In this document: positions 1 through 11,800 of the stretch, one piece after another
Layout: the number at the start of each line of letters is the position of its first letter
Position numbering within the stretch: position 1 is the first letter of the stretch
NCBI GenBank assembly: GCA_036971475.1
Contig: JBAIZL010000005.1
Span: 175,331,386 to 175,395,385 of the forward strand
DNA: 64,000 nucleotides
Source: Prosapia bicincta
Lineage: Eukaryota; Arthropoda; Insecta; Hemiptera; Cercopidae
Reading direction: 5' to 3'
Made by a program: the position numbers and the translations under genes
The notes under the pieces: model-generated
The model's input: the letters and a program-made list of their open reading frames with translations, nothing else
Database searches by the model: none
What the model was told of the DNA's origin: nothing

Positions 1-1163
1 TCTCCTTCAAAGTACTCTCCTCCCCAACGCACACACTTATCCCAACAGTGTTTCCACTTGTTAAAACAGTCCTGGTACGCTTCTTTTGTGATGGCGTTCA
101 GCTCCTTCGTCGCATTTGCCTTAATCTCCGGCTTCTTCCTTTGAGGGTTATTTTTGAGTTTTGGGAATAAGATAGTCACAAGGAGCAAGGTCAGGTGTGT
201 TAAAGAACAGTGATCGAGTATTTGGCTAAAAATTCATGAGTTCTGAGTGAGCTGGAGCGTTGTCGTGATGGAAAAACCAGTTATCACTTCTCCACAGTTC
301 TGGCCTTTTGCGTCGGACGGCGTCCCTCAGACTTGAATGTAGGTAATTTGGTTGACTGTAGAGCCTTTAGGGAGGTACTCATAGTGAACGACATCCTTAG
401 CATCAAACAAAACTATCAGCATCACCTTCACATTCGACTGAACTTGGCGAGCTTTTTTGGGTCTTGGGGACGTTTGACTCGCCCATTGGGAGGATTGAAC
501 CTTCGTTTCAAAGTCGTAACCATACACCCATGATTCATCACCGGTTATAATTCTTGACAAAAAGTTCTCATCTTCATTTGAACGATCAAGCAGTTCCCGG
601 ACGCGATTGGGTTTTTGGTCATCGGTCAATCAGGTGTGGCACAAATTTCGCAGCGACGCGGTGCATCTTCAATTTTTCGGTCAAAATCTCGTAACAAGAT
701 CCAACTGATATCCCACACTCTTTGGAAAGCTCCCTAATGGTCATACATCGATTTTCGCGCACCAGGGTGTTGATTTTGTCAATGTGTGGGTCGTCAGTTG
801 ACGTTGAAGGACGTCACCCTTAAAACGTTCATGCCACTTGAAACATGCAATACGCTTCATGGCGACATCGCCGTAGCCGTGTTAAGCATGGCAAATGTTT
901 CTGTTGCAGATTTCCCTAGTTTCACACAAAATTTCACAGCAATTCATTGCTGCTTCAGGCTGTGCATTTTACAATCCGACAAATGAAAAAAACACTCTTT
1001 ACTAAACTGCGTGTAACTCATCAACAAATGAAGATATCTGTGACTGAAATACCACGTTTTAATCAGTTGATTTACACAAACCTAGCGACATCAAGTGGAT
1101 TCTCCTGAAACTAACTTGAGCCGCGAAATTCAAACAGTCCGCATATTTTTTGAACACACCTCG
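1..1163 (-). mobile_element. Degraded mariner element, cut by the window edge
   Basis: This is a remnant of a Tc1/mariner-superfamily DNA transposon whose transposase reads on the minus strand. Translated pieces give ITGDESWVYGYD (about 490-550), HHDNAPAHSELMN (about 230-275) and PDLAPCDY (about 190-210), which are the usual mariner catalytic-domain blocks. A helix-turn-helix-like N-terminal part lies around 640-800. The longest open piece is 100 aa (327-629) and the blocks fall in different frames, so no active enzyme is encoded. The right terminus looks like CGAGGTGTGTTCAAAAAATA (reverse strand, ending at 1163) followed by a TA target dinucleotide at 1164-1165. The other end lies outside the window. 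Confidence 0.85.
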
Positions 1164-1165
1164 TA

Positions 1166-4100
1166 TTTTCATTAAAATTTTATTATAATTATAAATTGTT
1201 TTAAAATGTCAAAATCTATTTTAAAAAAATACAATGCACTTTGTATTTTATTTTATTTTGAAAATGTAGTACCCTAAACACGTCAAATGTGTTGAAATTC
1301 AACAGTAGGTAAAAATATAAGGAAATAACTCAATATTTTTAACTAGAAAAGATAATTGTATCAAGTGGTTAATAATAAATACCAAACAAGATTTCATTAT
1401 GATACTAAATAAGATTCTTTTTTGAGGTTTGAACGTAACTTAACAATTGGGGAAGTATTCAACAAATTCTAAACCATTAATTTTATGATTTATCAATATA
1501 AAACTAATAAATATTAACATTAATTTTAGGATATAATCATTCTAAGAAAAAATTTAACTCACCATCGAACAGGCGGTATTTTGGTCTTACTTGAGATACT
1601 ATATGTGAGCTTGCAGTAACAATTTTTCGCAATCAAAACTTAACAAAATTAGCTCTAACTCAGAATTTCTACAATAGTATTAACAACAAGGAAAGAAAAC
1701 TTTCCATCTTAATGAAATAGCTTGATGAAACCCTATGTAACTGCTACACTCTAGGCAATGTACGACTCAAGGCTACGGTAGTAAACATGTTAAACAAACA
1801 TAGGTGCCTTTGCTTCACATATTAGTTCTCGAATTCTTCAGGCATTAGAGTAACTTACTCTTTCCTTAGGTTGTTAAGCAAATGCTAATATTGGTGGAAT
1901 TTACTCAAGTATTGAATAGCTCTTTCGAAAAATAGGGTGGACGGTAAAAAGTGTTTTTTTCTCAAGAACTATACTGAAAAGGTTTTCTTCACTATGCCAA
2001 CAAAGGTAATCTTGTTTTACCTGTAATTAAATTAATGAATTATTCTAGAAATTTATTGGTTTCATAGATTTTGTGTAAACAAAACACTATAGATCACAAA
2101 CCAGTTGATAAGTTAGACAACATCTCAAAAACAGGAGGTGAAGTTTTTCTTGACCTAAGACTTATAATATTATTACAATCTTCTTTCCTTATACAGTAGT
2201 ATAAGAAAATTGCTTATTTTAAGTGTTAGAAATTTTGTTTTACATGCATATGTTTGATTAGGTACAGACTTTAAACCTTAAAGATAAATATCTCTTAGCT
2301 TCTTATTGACATTTCCAGTGACAGCGTATTGAAAATTCCAGTTCCAATGACATGGATTGATAGACAGTTGTCATTCGGGAAAAAGTCTCTTTCACTGGAT
2401 GAAACTGCTATTAATAGTTGATTTGTCTATGTCACTGGCTCTGCTCAAGTGCAGTGTCGTTGACTGAAGAGGAGAGGAGTGATTGGGCAAAATGTCTTTG
2501 TTGCGACTGATAACTTATTGATATTTTACCACGGCTGTCATTGGTCAATTTGTCACTGTCACTGGTTCTACTGATTTATATCGTGTGTGAGTGGTCGATT
2601 TGTGACAGGTTTCAAGATAGCGACAATGATGTGTACAGTAGACGCTATTTTGCACTCAGTAGTTTGTTCTTAATTTCGTAGTTTATTTTAAAATAAAATG
2701 ACAAAAAAAAGAAAAAAAAGCGAGGTGTAAAATTATTTCACCACTGTGGTGGATGCCTGCTTGTTATTGCTACATACAGAACAGTCTCAGCATCCCTTGT
2801 CACCAGTAAAAGTCACTGGTCCAAACCTGGCGCTGTCACTAAAACCACCGATCCGTTAAAGTCATTGGATTGACCATCCCTAGCCTAACCTGGAACTGAC
2901 GTTTGTCAGTGAAAAGACAATTTTTAAATGTGTCAGCATAATAGATTAAAAATTTTTAGTTAGTTTTTTTTAGTAATTACTTATGATTTAATAAGTGAAA
3001 TCAAGATAATTACAACAACCAACTTTAATTATTTTAAAAGATTAAGATCTGTGACCATAGGGTGTTTCAACCAAACCTATAAGTCCTAGTATAAATGATA
3101 CAGGTCTAATATCTGAGAAAACATAATTTTAGCAACAATATTTATATTGACAAATGGTTTAACCCTATTCTTTCGTGTGCCCCACTAAAAACTACAGTGG
3201 TGCAATTGTATCCTTGCTTGTGTTCCACTAAAAATGTAGTATACTATAAAATAGTTAGGGCTGATTTCTAACCTACCTCCTAAAAATGAAAACTTTCAAC
3301 TAAAAAAAATATTAAAAACCATGGAATTCCATGGTAAGTCTACAAGTTTTACTCTTATATAAATACAAATCATATTATTCCCTCTCTTATGTAGATTATT
3401 TCCAAAACCAACCATCTTAAAAACTGAAAAGGTCAAAATATTGAAGAGAACAGGTTAGTGAAATTTTAGTCATGTCTAGTACAATTTTGAGTTTAGAAAA
3501 CAGGATGAACTTATCCACTGAAAACAAGATATAGCAGGGAAGAAAATGTCTTAAATCTTTCGTTTGTTAGTTTCATTTATTCTATCAAATTACCAAGATT
3601 CTTTCTTATGATACATTTAACATTTTATTTAAACATTTAAGTTATAGTACCAGAATGTATATACTTTATCTTACAATTTACAAAAGTCTTGACATTTTAC
3701 AAAAAGCTGTGTAGAATTGTACACTTTTACAACAGTAAAATTGACAAACTGAGAAATATAAATATGTTGCTATAATCCTAATTACAAATAAAAAACTTTA
3801 TTATTTTGGCATGTAACCCTTTGCTCACCATTAAAGAAAAGCATCTATATATGGTTATTGTGTTAACAAAAGAAATTACCCCCCTTTTCAGATTTACAAA
3901 AATGTACAGAAATAACTTATTTATACAAGTTAAAACTAATATAAAATATCTTTGATCATATATATATATATATATATATATTAGGCAAGATTACTAAAAA
4001 AAAAACTATACACAAATAAATATGAACTATTTTCATTGTATTTTTGTGTATATTTATCGCAAGCTTTACAATATTGCCAAACTGATTTAACGTAAACATC

Positions 4101-5340
4101 TTTTAAAAGCATTACGATAACAAAATAAGAAAAATAAACCCAAATTGAAAACCAACATTGTTTACCAAAGATATTTTAAACTGTAGAATACAGAAACAAA
4201 ATTTACAAAACACTGCAGATAATTCTACTTCTAAATTTTCACTGAGGTAATCATTGGGACAAGTTATGCAATTGGTAGAAGTAAAGAATGCAAAACTGAT
4301 TTCGTATCCTGAGAAAAGACAGTAGTACTATCAGGAATACATAATTTTAGCTGCAATGTGTGTATTTTACAACTGTTAGTTTTATACACCCTTTCAAGTT
4401 TATATAAAGATTATAAAAGTGGCGATCTTAAATTTTGTTGCAATTAGAGCAAGCAATATTTCATAATTATAATTTGAATGCCATAGATGTAAGAAATTAA
4501 TTTTGAGATTACTTTACATAATTAAGTGCCATGAAAAACATTTCCATACTGTTCAGTCATTGAAAGGTTTATGTGATTATATTACAAAAAGTTTAATATA
4601 TCATAAAAATATTTGTCTTATTTCTGAACGAAACCGTGTCCTCAAATTGTGCAGTTACTACATTTTCTATTCTAAAAATTTGAAGCAAATTTTTACTAAG
4701 CATTTAATTTGATTACAGAATTATTTACTTTCTTATCTGACAATTCCGGTAGCAATATCAATTCAAATTAATAAAAACACTTAGTTCTTACTCTAGGATT
4801 ATTTTTGTCATACAATTTTTAAAGTGCTACAAAAAAATGTCCGCATGATTGAAACAGAATTTTACTCTCTGAGAGGTTTGTCCCTGTTTAAACAGAAAAA
4901 ATCTGGTTAACACTTCTTGAGCAACACTTTAAATATATTGAAGATCTGCTTTCAGGTGTGTTTGTAAAAACATGAGATCATCTTTCACAAGTTGTAAATG
5001 TATAGCCTTAATAAACGATATTGGTTTGAAATTATAACTTCTATAAGGATATAAGGTTTGGTTTCGTTTCCCTTATGGATAGTTAACATGACTATTGTGT
5101 TTATTTTCAACTTGTTCACTTCTATAAATGAGGAAGTAAAATAAAATTTTTTAAGTGATTATATAGTTATAATTTACTGAATAACTGAATAAAACTATAC
5201 AACAAAAAATCACTGAATTTGGAAACAAAAATTTCTAAAAAAAGTACTTTAGAATAACTTTTAAGAAACAACTATTTAGCAAGATAAAACTGAAAATTTG
5301 AATAAGAAAGTTTGCCTTAATATCCATGTTTATTGATATA
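1166..5340. other. AT-rich non-coding DNA downstream of SCAR
   Basis: I see no conserved coding sequence here. A transposon scrap rich in GTCACTGG-like words runs from about 2,300 to 2,882. It ends in GGATTGACCATCCCTAG (2,866-2,882), which resembles the GGGATGG-type terminus of hAT elements, but no matching left terminus was found. A 31-bp stretch at 2,975-3,005 recurs at 63,898-63,928. A short (TA)n tract is at about 3,958-3,981. Part of this stretch, nearest the SCAR stop codon, could belong to a long 3' UTR, but no polyadenylation site can be chosen because AATAAA-like strings are frequent by chance. Confidence 0.5.
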
Positions 5341-5357
5341 ACTTTTCCAAAATATTG

Positions 5358-5360
<3 letters not shown>

Positions 5361-5445
<85 letters not shown>
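5361..5445. repeat. (CT)n followed by (AT)n microsatellite
   Basis: About 20 CT units run directly into about 22 AT units. Open frames across this tract encode only alternating Tyr-Ile and are artefacts. Confidence 0.95.
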
Positions 5446-5447
<2 letters not shown>

Positions 5448-5499
5448 TATATTCTTGATATTTTACGTTATCCATTGTTTTTCCGTTGCACTGACTTTA

Positions 5500-5637
5500 T
5501 GAAGTTAATATATTACTATTGTAAGTAATTTCATCCACCATTAAGTGCAATGATTTTACCTTGTGTGATTCATTATACGTGATAAAATCATTGCACTTAA
5601 TGGTGGATAAAATTACTGACAATAGTAATATATTAAC

Positions 5638-5640
<3 letters not shown>
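5500..5640. repeat. Palindrome of PLE-end family B body
   Basis: The two halves are inverted copies of a unit containing CCACCATTAAGTGCAAT and AATATATTACTATTG, centred near 5,570. The same unit recurs at 15.8-16.2 kb and 17.4-18.0 kb next to hammerhead-like motifs. Here the hammerhead segment in the middle is reduced to a short remnant. An (AT)30 tract follows immediately. Confidence 0.8.

Positions 5641-5700
<60 letters not shown>
5641..5700. repeat. (AT)n microsatellite
   Basis: About 30 uninterrupted AT units lie between two short palindromes. Confidence 0.97.
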
Positions 5701-5705
<5 letters not shown>

Positions 5706-5812
5706 TATTATTATTAATTGTAAACAACCTTTCTACCACAAAGTGCAATAATTTTAAAATTATTACACTTAGTGGTGGAAAAATTATTTACAATTAATAA
5801 TAACTTTATAAA
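5701..5812. repeat. Second short palindrome related to family B
   Basis: The arms carry TTATTATTAATTGTAAA and CCACAAAGTGCAATAATTTT with their inverted copies, centred near 5,757. A diverged single copy with the same words is at about 18,015-18,075. Confidence 0.75.
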
Positions 5813-5842
5813 GTCAGTGGAAAAATAATGGACAATGTGAAA

Positions 5843-5849
<7 letters not shown>

Positions 5850-5914
<65 letters not shown>

Positions 5915-5920
5915 TAGATA
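5850..5920. repeat. (TA)n microsatellite
   Basis: About 31 TA units end in TAGATAGATA. The tract abuts a PLE-end copy starting at 5,921. Confidence 0.95.
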
Positions 5921-6009
5921 GATTTTTTGGACTAGGAGACTGACAGACTTACCTTGGTAAGAGCCCACTCTGTAGTCTTGAAATAGAAACACATAAAAGC
6001 ACTTAACCA

Positions 6010-6046
6010 ATGATATATTTCAACCACACAGTGGTCTTTGTCAATT
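6010..6046 (-). ncRNA. Degenerate hammerhead-like motif, family A
   Basis: On the minus strand the core reads TTGACAA, then one A, hairpin GACCAC-TGT-GTGGTT, GAA, palindrome ATATAT and C. The canonical core would be CUGANGA, so positions 3 and 8 differ. Stem I is weak. It is probably inactive. Confidence 0.35.
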
Positions 6047-6127
6047 AAACTGTTTACACACAATCTGTGATTACAACTTATATTTATTTTATTTCATTCT
6101 CTCATATTTCTTTTTGTGTTTTCTCTT

Positions 6128-6170
6128 TGATTAACAAAGACCACTGTGTGGTTGAAATATATCATTGGTT
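6128..6170 (+). ncRNA. Degenerate hammerhead-like motif, family A
   Basis: This is the mirror copy of the motif at 6,010. The core has decayed further (TTAACAA), while the GACCAC/GTGGTT hairpin and GAAATATATC are kept. Confidence 0.3.
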
Positions 6171-6284
6171 AAGTGCTTTTATGTGTTTCTATTTCAAGAC
6201 TACAGAGTGGGCTCTTACCAAGGTAAGTCTGTCAGTCTCCTAGTCCAAAAAATCTAAATAATCTTTACCAACAAAAACTAACCT

Positions 6285-6316
6285 AAATATATATATATAT
6301 ATATGTATATATGTAT

Positions 6317-6350
<34 letters not shown>

Positions 6351-6535
6351 TTAATTACTACACCATTAGGTGCAATTAATTTTCAGCTAATGATGACAAA
6401 GGTCAAGTGACTGAAAGGTACCATCATAATATAAAAATTAATTGTACTTAATAGTGGAATAATTGTTTACATAACATATAATAACTCTATAAAGTCTGAG
6501 CAACAGAACAATAATGGACAATGTTAAATACCACA
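6285..6535. repeat. (TA)n/(CA)n microsatellites and a PLE-end scrap
   Basis: Mixed TA and CA repeats occupy 6,285-6,350. From 6,358 there is a family B-like piece with GGTCAAGTGACTGAAAGGTACC (6,401-6,422): a hairpin, GAAA and a GGTACC palindrome, flanked by AUGAU/AUCAU strands. It resembles the hammerhead-like units at 16-18 kb but lacks the equivalents of positions 3-4 and 16.1-17. Confidence 0.55.
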
Positions 6536-6539
6536 CACA

Positions 6540-8635
6540 CACATTTGTGTAAATGTTATTTAACATTTACAATAACATATAATAACTCTCTCTGTGTGTT
6601 TGGTACTAAAAACTTGAATTTGTCTAGCAAACTCTATAATATTTGAAATGGGTTTTTTTCAATATCCTATGTAGTTTTGTGATCATAAAAACTTTAAAAA
6701 TATTGACGCTCTTTCTTGACATATTTATTAAATCATTATACTTTTAATAATATATTACAAGCATTCTATTATTTTCTGAAATCCATCTTAATTGGATTAT
6801 TAAAACAAAGGAGAATTTATAGTCAACTAAACATAATAAAGAATTTGATGCATAATGTAAAAGGTTTTCAAAACAAACTGTTTACAGAAATAAATTTAAT
6901 CAACAATTTGAAATTTAAAGCATTTTAGTTAAATAAATATATATATTTCAACATGCAATCGCTTCCCCTTTCTAACTACTCTATTCAAAATCTGACATAA
7001 ACTAGGCACTTAAGGAATAAATTATTTCTTGTAATGTAACATCCAGAATTAAAGTTTGATCCTGCAATTTAATTATATAACAGAATATATAATTAATTAG
7101 TTACTTGAATTCAATTTTTAATGAATAAACCATTGAAGTTTTAATAGCAAATTCTTTACAGTTTGAACTTAAATTAACTAGAAATATAAAATTTATGACC
7201 CAAAAGTAAAAAGGAATTGTAACTTTACAGAAATGAAACCGCTTGTAGTTAGAACTAACTGAAATGCTAAAATTAATGTTAGATTTAGAATATTGTTGTA
7301 CAATTTTTATTTGTAAAAAATTACATTTATTAAATAAATAAAAACTAAATGAGTAAAGTTTAATCTTCGGTCAGATTCTAAACAAAAAACAATGAAAAGA
7401 AATAAAAATCTTCTTTATAATACTTCAACTAACATTTTATTAATAAAAGTAAATTTTGTTTTAATATATTTCGAGTTTTCAAATTTTCGATCATATTTAT
7501 TTACTTTATTTACCTGAGATAAAAAAGATCAATTTGTTTGAATTTATAAATTTGTTAAATACCGTTATAAAAGTTTAAGTAAAATGAAAAACAATACCTG
7601 GTTTTACATTATTTTAAAGATGAGACAATATTAATTCTACTTAAAATTTAAAGCAAATATTAAATTTTATTATCCAAAATGTCATAAAATCCCCCTTAAT
7701 GTGCTTTCAAAAAGAAGATGCACATCTGTTATGAAAAGTTACCTGTCAATCTATTATCACAAAAAACATTTTTCAAAGTTTTATAGACACCTAAAATATC
7801 AACTATGTACATTATAAATAGGGAAAAATATCTATACAACATTCAAGCTCTTCCTAACATGCTGTTTACACAAAATAGACAAGCACCTTAAAAAAAATAT
7901 ACAATATAAAATTAAAATGTGCAGTCATTAGAAATAGATTTAATTATTATATTGGTTATAAAATATTTATTATAATTCGTTGGAATATATTTGCAATACT
8001 TTGGTTTCATAACATAGATGCACATTATAATAAAAACAAAAATATAGATCTATATACAATTTATATAATAAAATGTCATAATGTCAATTACTTATATATC
8101 TATGATAATATGTACAACTAAATTCTACACTTTTATCTTTGTAAATGGGAGTCTAAATAAATCCAACAGGATTAGGATTGCATGTTACAGCACACCAGAT
8201 CAACAGATGTACAATCAAATATTAATAGTTTATTTGTGCTTCTTCTTTAGTACAAGTAGATTAGCCCAAGACTAAACTAAAAATTTGCTTATCCCCAGAT
8301 TCTTATATAAGTTATGAGAAATGTATATTTAATTAGTTCAGACAATGTACCTTAGTAGCATATAATTTATTTCACTTAAACAAAATTTTAGAAAATGCTC
8401 AATTTAATAAGTAAGGTAAGACGGGTAGATAACAGCAAATCTACAGTAACCTATATTTATGTTTTAACAAATAAAGTTTCATCTATTTTCACCAATAAAA
8501 TTAAATATAAATTTTACGATTTGTTTCTTTCATACAATATCTATGGTATTCATTTAATAATTTGTTATAGTTAAAGCTGGGATTCCTTAAACGCAGAAAA
8601 CTATGAACATTAGAAAAAAAGTGTTTACGATATCC
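6540..8635. other. AT-rich region 3' of the SCAR stop codon
   Basis: No coding sequence is seen. It should include the SCAR 3' UTR, which runs leftward from 8,635, but its end cannot be placed. Confidence 0.45.
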
Positions 8636-8814
8636 TTATGCACTTGTTTCTTGCTCACCCCAACCTTCACTGTCATATTCACTCTCTGACGCAGAGTCTG
8701 AATCAGAAAATTCTACTGCAACTCGTCGAGCAAGAATCGATGCCACATCATGGAGCGCATTCACTCTTTCCCCTTCCTTTTGTTCTATTTTTTCTACTTT
8801 TCTCAGTTTTATAC
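8636..8814 (-). CDS. SCAR: SCAR exon 9: end of WH2, central helix and acidic tail, stop
   Basis: Residues 509-567. The exon starts after an AAG acceptor and completes the Gly codon of WH2 ([11 protein letters not shown]). It continues with the Arp2/3-binding central helix ([18 protein letters not shown]) and an acidic tail with Trp560, ending ETSA and TAA (8638-8636). The conserved tryptophan in an acidic setting is the expected Arp2/3 contact. Confidence 0.95.
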
Positions 8815-11800
8815 CTTAAAACAAACAAGAAAATATGAGTTATTTTATAAAAAGAACTTTACCTACAACATTAATAAAATTAATGTAATTTCTAGGATAA
8901 TAGATTTTTTTTCAAATTACTGTATGTAAATCCTGTAGAAAATAAATGACAAAACAAAACACTGCAAGTTTAAAGGCAATTTCTGAAAAGGACAAAAATG
9001 GATAATGATTACTTGTAGATGAGCAAGAAATGATATTTATTTTGAGTTTGCATAATTGTACCATAATTGCAAACTGAAAATGAAATAAACAAGAATCATC
9101 CAAATAATAATATTTGATTAATCACCTAAACAATAGTTTATGACTATCAGAATTTTAAATTTTGTAAATTTGTTAAAACTTATTGAGACAGAACGTTTTC
9201 GACCACTATGTGGCGATCTTCATCAGTGTCTTCTGCTTGGAGATGTCGGGTCAAGCGGTGACGGTTTTAAAGGCAGGCTTTCGATAGTATCAAAGAGTAT
9301 GTGTGATTTGTATTGTGTTTGTTCGTTTAATATATTTGTACTTTGAATTTTTGTGTGTCTGTAAATTTCAGCTTGTTCTAGTGCGTTGAGATATGGTCCT
9401 TTTGTGTTGTTGTGTAGGATTACTAGGTTATGGTAAATGTCTGTGTATTTGTGTCCTGTTTCTTTTATGTAATTGAGTTGGTGTTCTGTTTGTGTTCCTC
9501 AACTCTTTGTTTAAAGCGGCAACCTGTTTGGCCCAATGTAGAATTTGTTACATTCGTCGCAGTTCAGTTTGTATATGCCTGGTGCTTGTAGTTTATCTTT
9601 GTTGTTGGTGTCGTGTTGTATTTTGAATTGTAACTTGTTATTAGTTTAGTATGCTATTTTGTATCCTATTTTTTGAAATTTGGAGGCTATTTTGTTTGTT
9701 GTTTTGATTAAGTATGGTAATGTGATGTATTTGTTTTCCCTGTCTGTAGTGTTACTTTTAGTGTATTTGTATTTTGTACCACAGTTTGTCTATTATTGTG
9801 GTGTTGTATCCATTTGTGTATGCTAAATGTTTAATTGTGTCTAGTTGTTTGTTTATGTTTTCTGTGGTCATTGGGAGTTCTATAAGTCTAAGGACCATGG
9901 ATCTGAAGGCAACGTGTTTGTGTTGGATAGGGTGGTTTGAGGTGTTGTGGATAAGTGTGTCTGTTGTTATGGGTTTCCTGTAAATGTTGAAGCTGTGTTT
10001 TTGTGTGTGGCTTTTTGTTATGGTTAGGTCAAGGAAGTTTAGGGATCGGTAGGTTTCAATTTCTGAAGTGAAGTGGAGTTTTGGGTGTATTTTATTAGTG
10101 AGGTGAGGAGTTTTGTGCATCGACGGGGTTGCCTCTGTATAGTGTTATGATATCATCGACGTATCTGTGCCAGTAAATGATTTTGTGTGTGTGTGTATTG
10201 TTTGTGAGTATCTTGGTGTTTTCTATGTGTTGTAGAAAAATTTTGCTTAGGATTTCCCATAGGTAGGCCATCTGGTTGTGAATACAAGTTTGAGTTACGG
10301 GTAAAATAGTTTTGTTTGGTGATGGTTTGGAGGATGTTTATGATTTCGGTAACGTGGGTTTTAGGTATGTTGCTCTGGGTTTCTAGGATGTTGAGCATTT
10401 CGGGTATGGTTGGGTACGTTGGTGTACATGTTAGGTGACCCCGACATCTCCAAGCAGATGACACTGATGAAGATCACAACATAGCGATCGAAAACGTTCT
10501 GTCTCAGTAAGTTTTAACAAATTTACAAAATTTAAAGTTCGGATAGTCATAAACTATTGTTTAAGTGATTAATAAGACTCACCGAACGTAATGGACTACA
10601 AAATAATATTTGAATAAAAAAGATCAGAAATATTCAATTAAACTGATTGTACACTATTATCAGAACTATAATCAAACCTTTTACATATCTGTTTATACAA
10701 AATACAATTCTTGTACTGAAGCAAAAGTAGTTGGATTATTACAGGATTTCTAAATCTTCTGTTACGAGCAACATACAAAATATTATCCCGTTTCAATTGA
10801 TGTTATATTTTTATTAAATATGCCTTTGCATATTCAAAAAGATTGGGTATGTTAGTTTGTCTTCCACAGGGGTAGTAAGTCCCCTCTCTTACCTTCAGTC
10901 ATTAGTGATGGTAAGCGTTTGCCATATAAACAGGTATATTTATTTGTTTTCTCTTTTACTATTCTTATTTCAATTAAATGTTTTGAAGATATTTTTCTTT
11001 AAATTAAATACGTTATTTTGTTTTTCTTGTTGATTGAAATATATTGTAGTCCTTTTGTAATATGATAACGAATCCAGAGCAAATTTGCTTTAAAGTGCGT
11101 AGTTAAGTAAAATGCGGACTATTCTAAATGACAAACTAATACTGGTAAAAGGTTATCACTTGAATGACTATTTAGGACAAAATATACAGAGGTGGAAGAC
11201 ATCTGTCTGAAACTAGCCTGTTTTCGTTACTTTATGTATAAGTAAACAGCTCTGAAATTACATACAATATTTATCAACCATTTGAGTTGAATTATAGGAA
11301 TACATTCATGGGAAAATAAGCCTTTTAGGCAAGGATACAAAAGAAATGTACATCCACAGAATAATCAAAATTACCATATTGAAATTCTACAGGATTAATT
11401 GAACCCATTTTCATTTGTTTTGTTATGTATCTGTTTTTAATAACAACAGTAAAGAACATTAAATTTTAAAATACAAGTTGTCATACCATCTCTAATTGCT
11501 TTGAGCAGATCACTTCGAGGATCATATTGCACTACTGGTGGGTTTGTAGTTTTACTACGAACTGCATTTGCTGTTGTAGAATTCATGTTAATGTCACCAG
11601 TTTGTTTTGGTGGTGAAGTTGAAATAATCTGCAAACATAACATACAATATTAACATAACATTTCAGTATTCAGCAATAACAATAATCTTGTCTCCGATTT
11701 AAAACTCATGAAAATTCACAAAATTACTTTAAACAATAAGTAATGAACCAGAACAGAGAATTCTTATTTTTCTCTACCTTGTCTGACTCTCCAGCAAATT

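Larger units (their letters stand above)
5921..6254. mobile_element. Inverted pair of PLE ends, family A
   Basis: Two copies of a terminal sequence, beginning GATTTTTTGGACTAGGAGAC, face each other around about 6,088. Each contains the hairpin GACCAC-TGT-GTGGTT followed by GAAATATATC, which has the layout of a hammerhead stem II, GAAA strand and palindromic stem III. The same end occurs next to the GIY-YIG coding fragments at 13.9-15.7 kb, which ties it to Penelope-like elements. No coding sequence remains between the two ends here. Confidence 0.7.
9117..10570 (-). mobile_element. Penelope-like retroelement with inverted hammerhead-bearing ends
   Basis: A 5'-truncated PLE lies in the last SCAR intron. 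Its ends (9,117-9,243 and 10,437-10,570) are inverted copies of one another, about 130 bp each. Both carry a hammerhead-type motif and share words such as TAGTTTATGACTATC. The interior reads on the minus strand and holds RT and GIY-YIG fragments. PLEs normally carry partly repeated ends with hammerhead ribozymes; here the end copies are inverted, not direct. A solitary third copy of the end is at 44,963-45,051. Confidence 0.85.

Noticed and set aside
5497..6010. Open frames encoding long Tyr-Ile runs
   Set aside because: They are translations of (AT)n microsatellites on both strands, with no real coding content.
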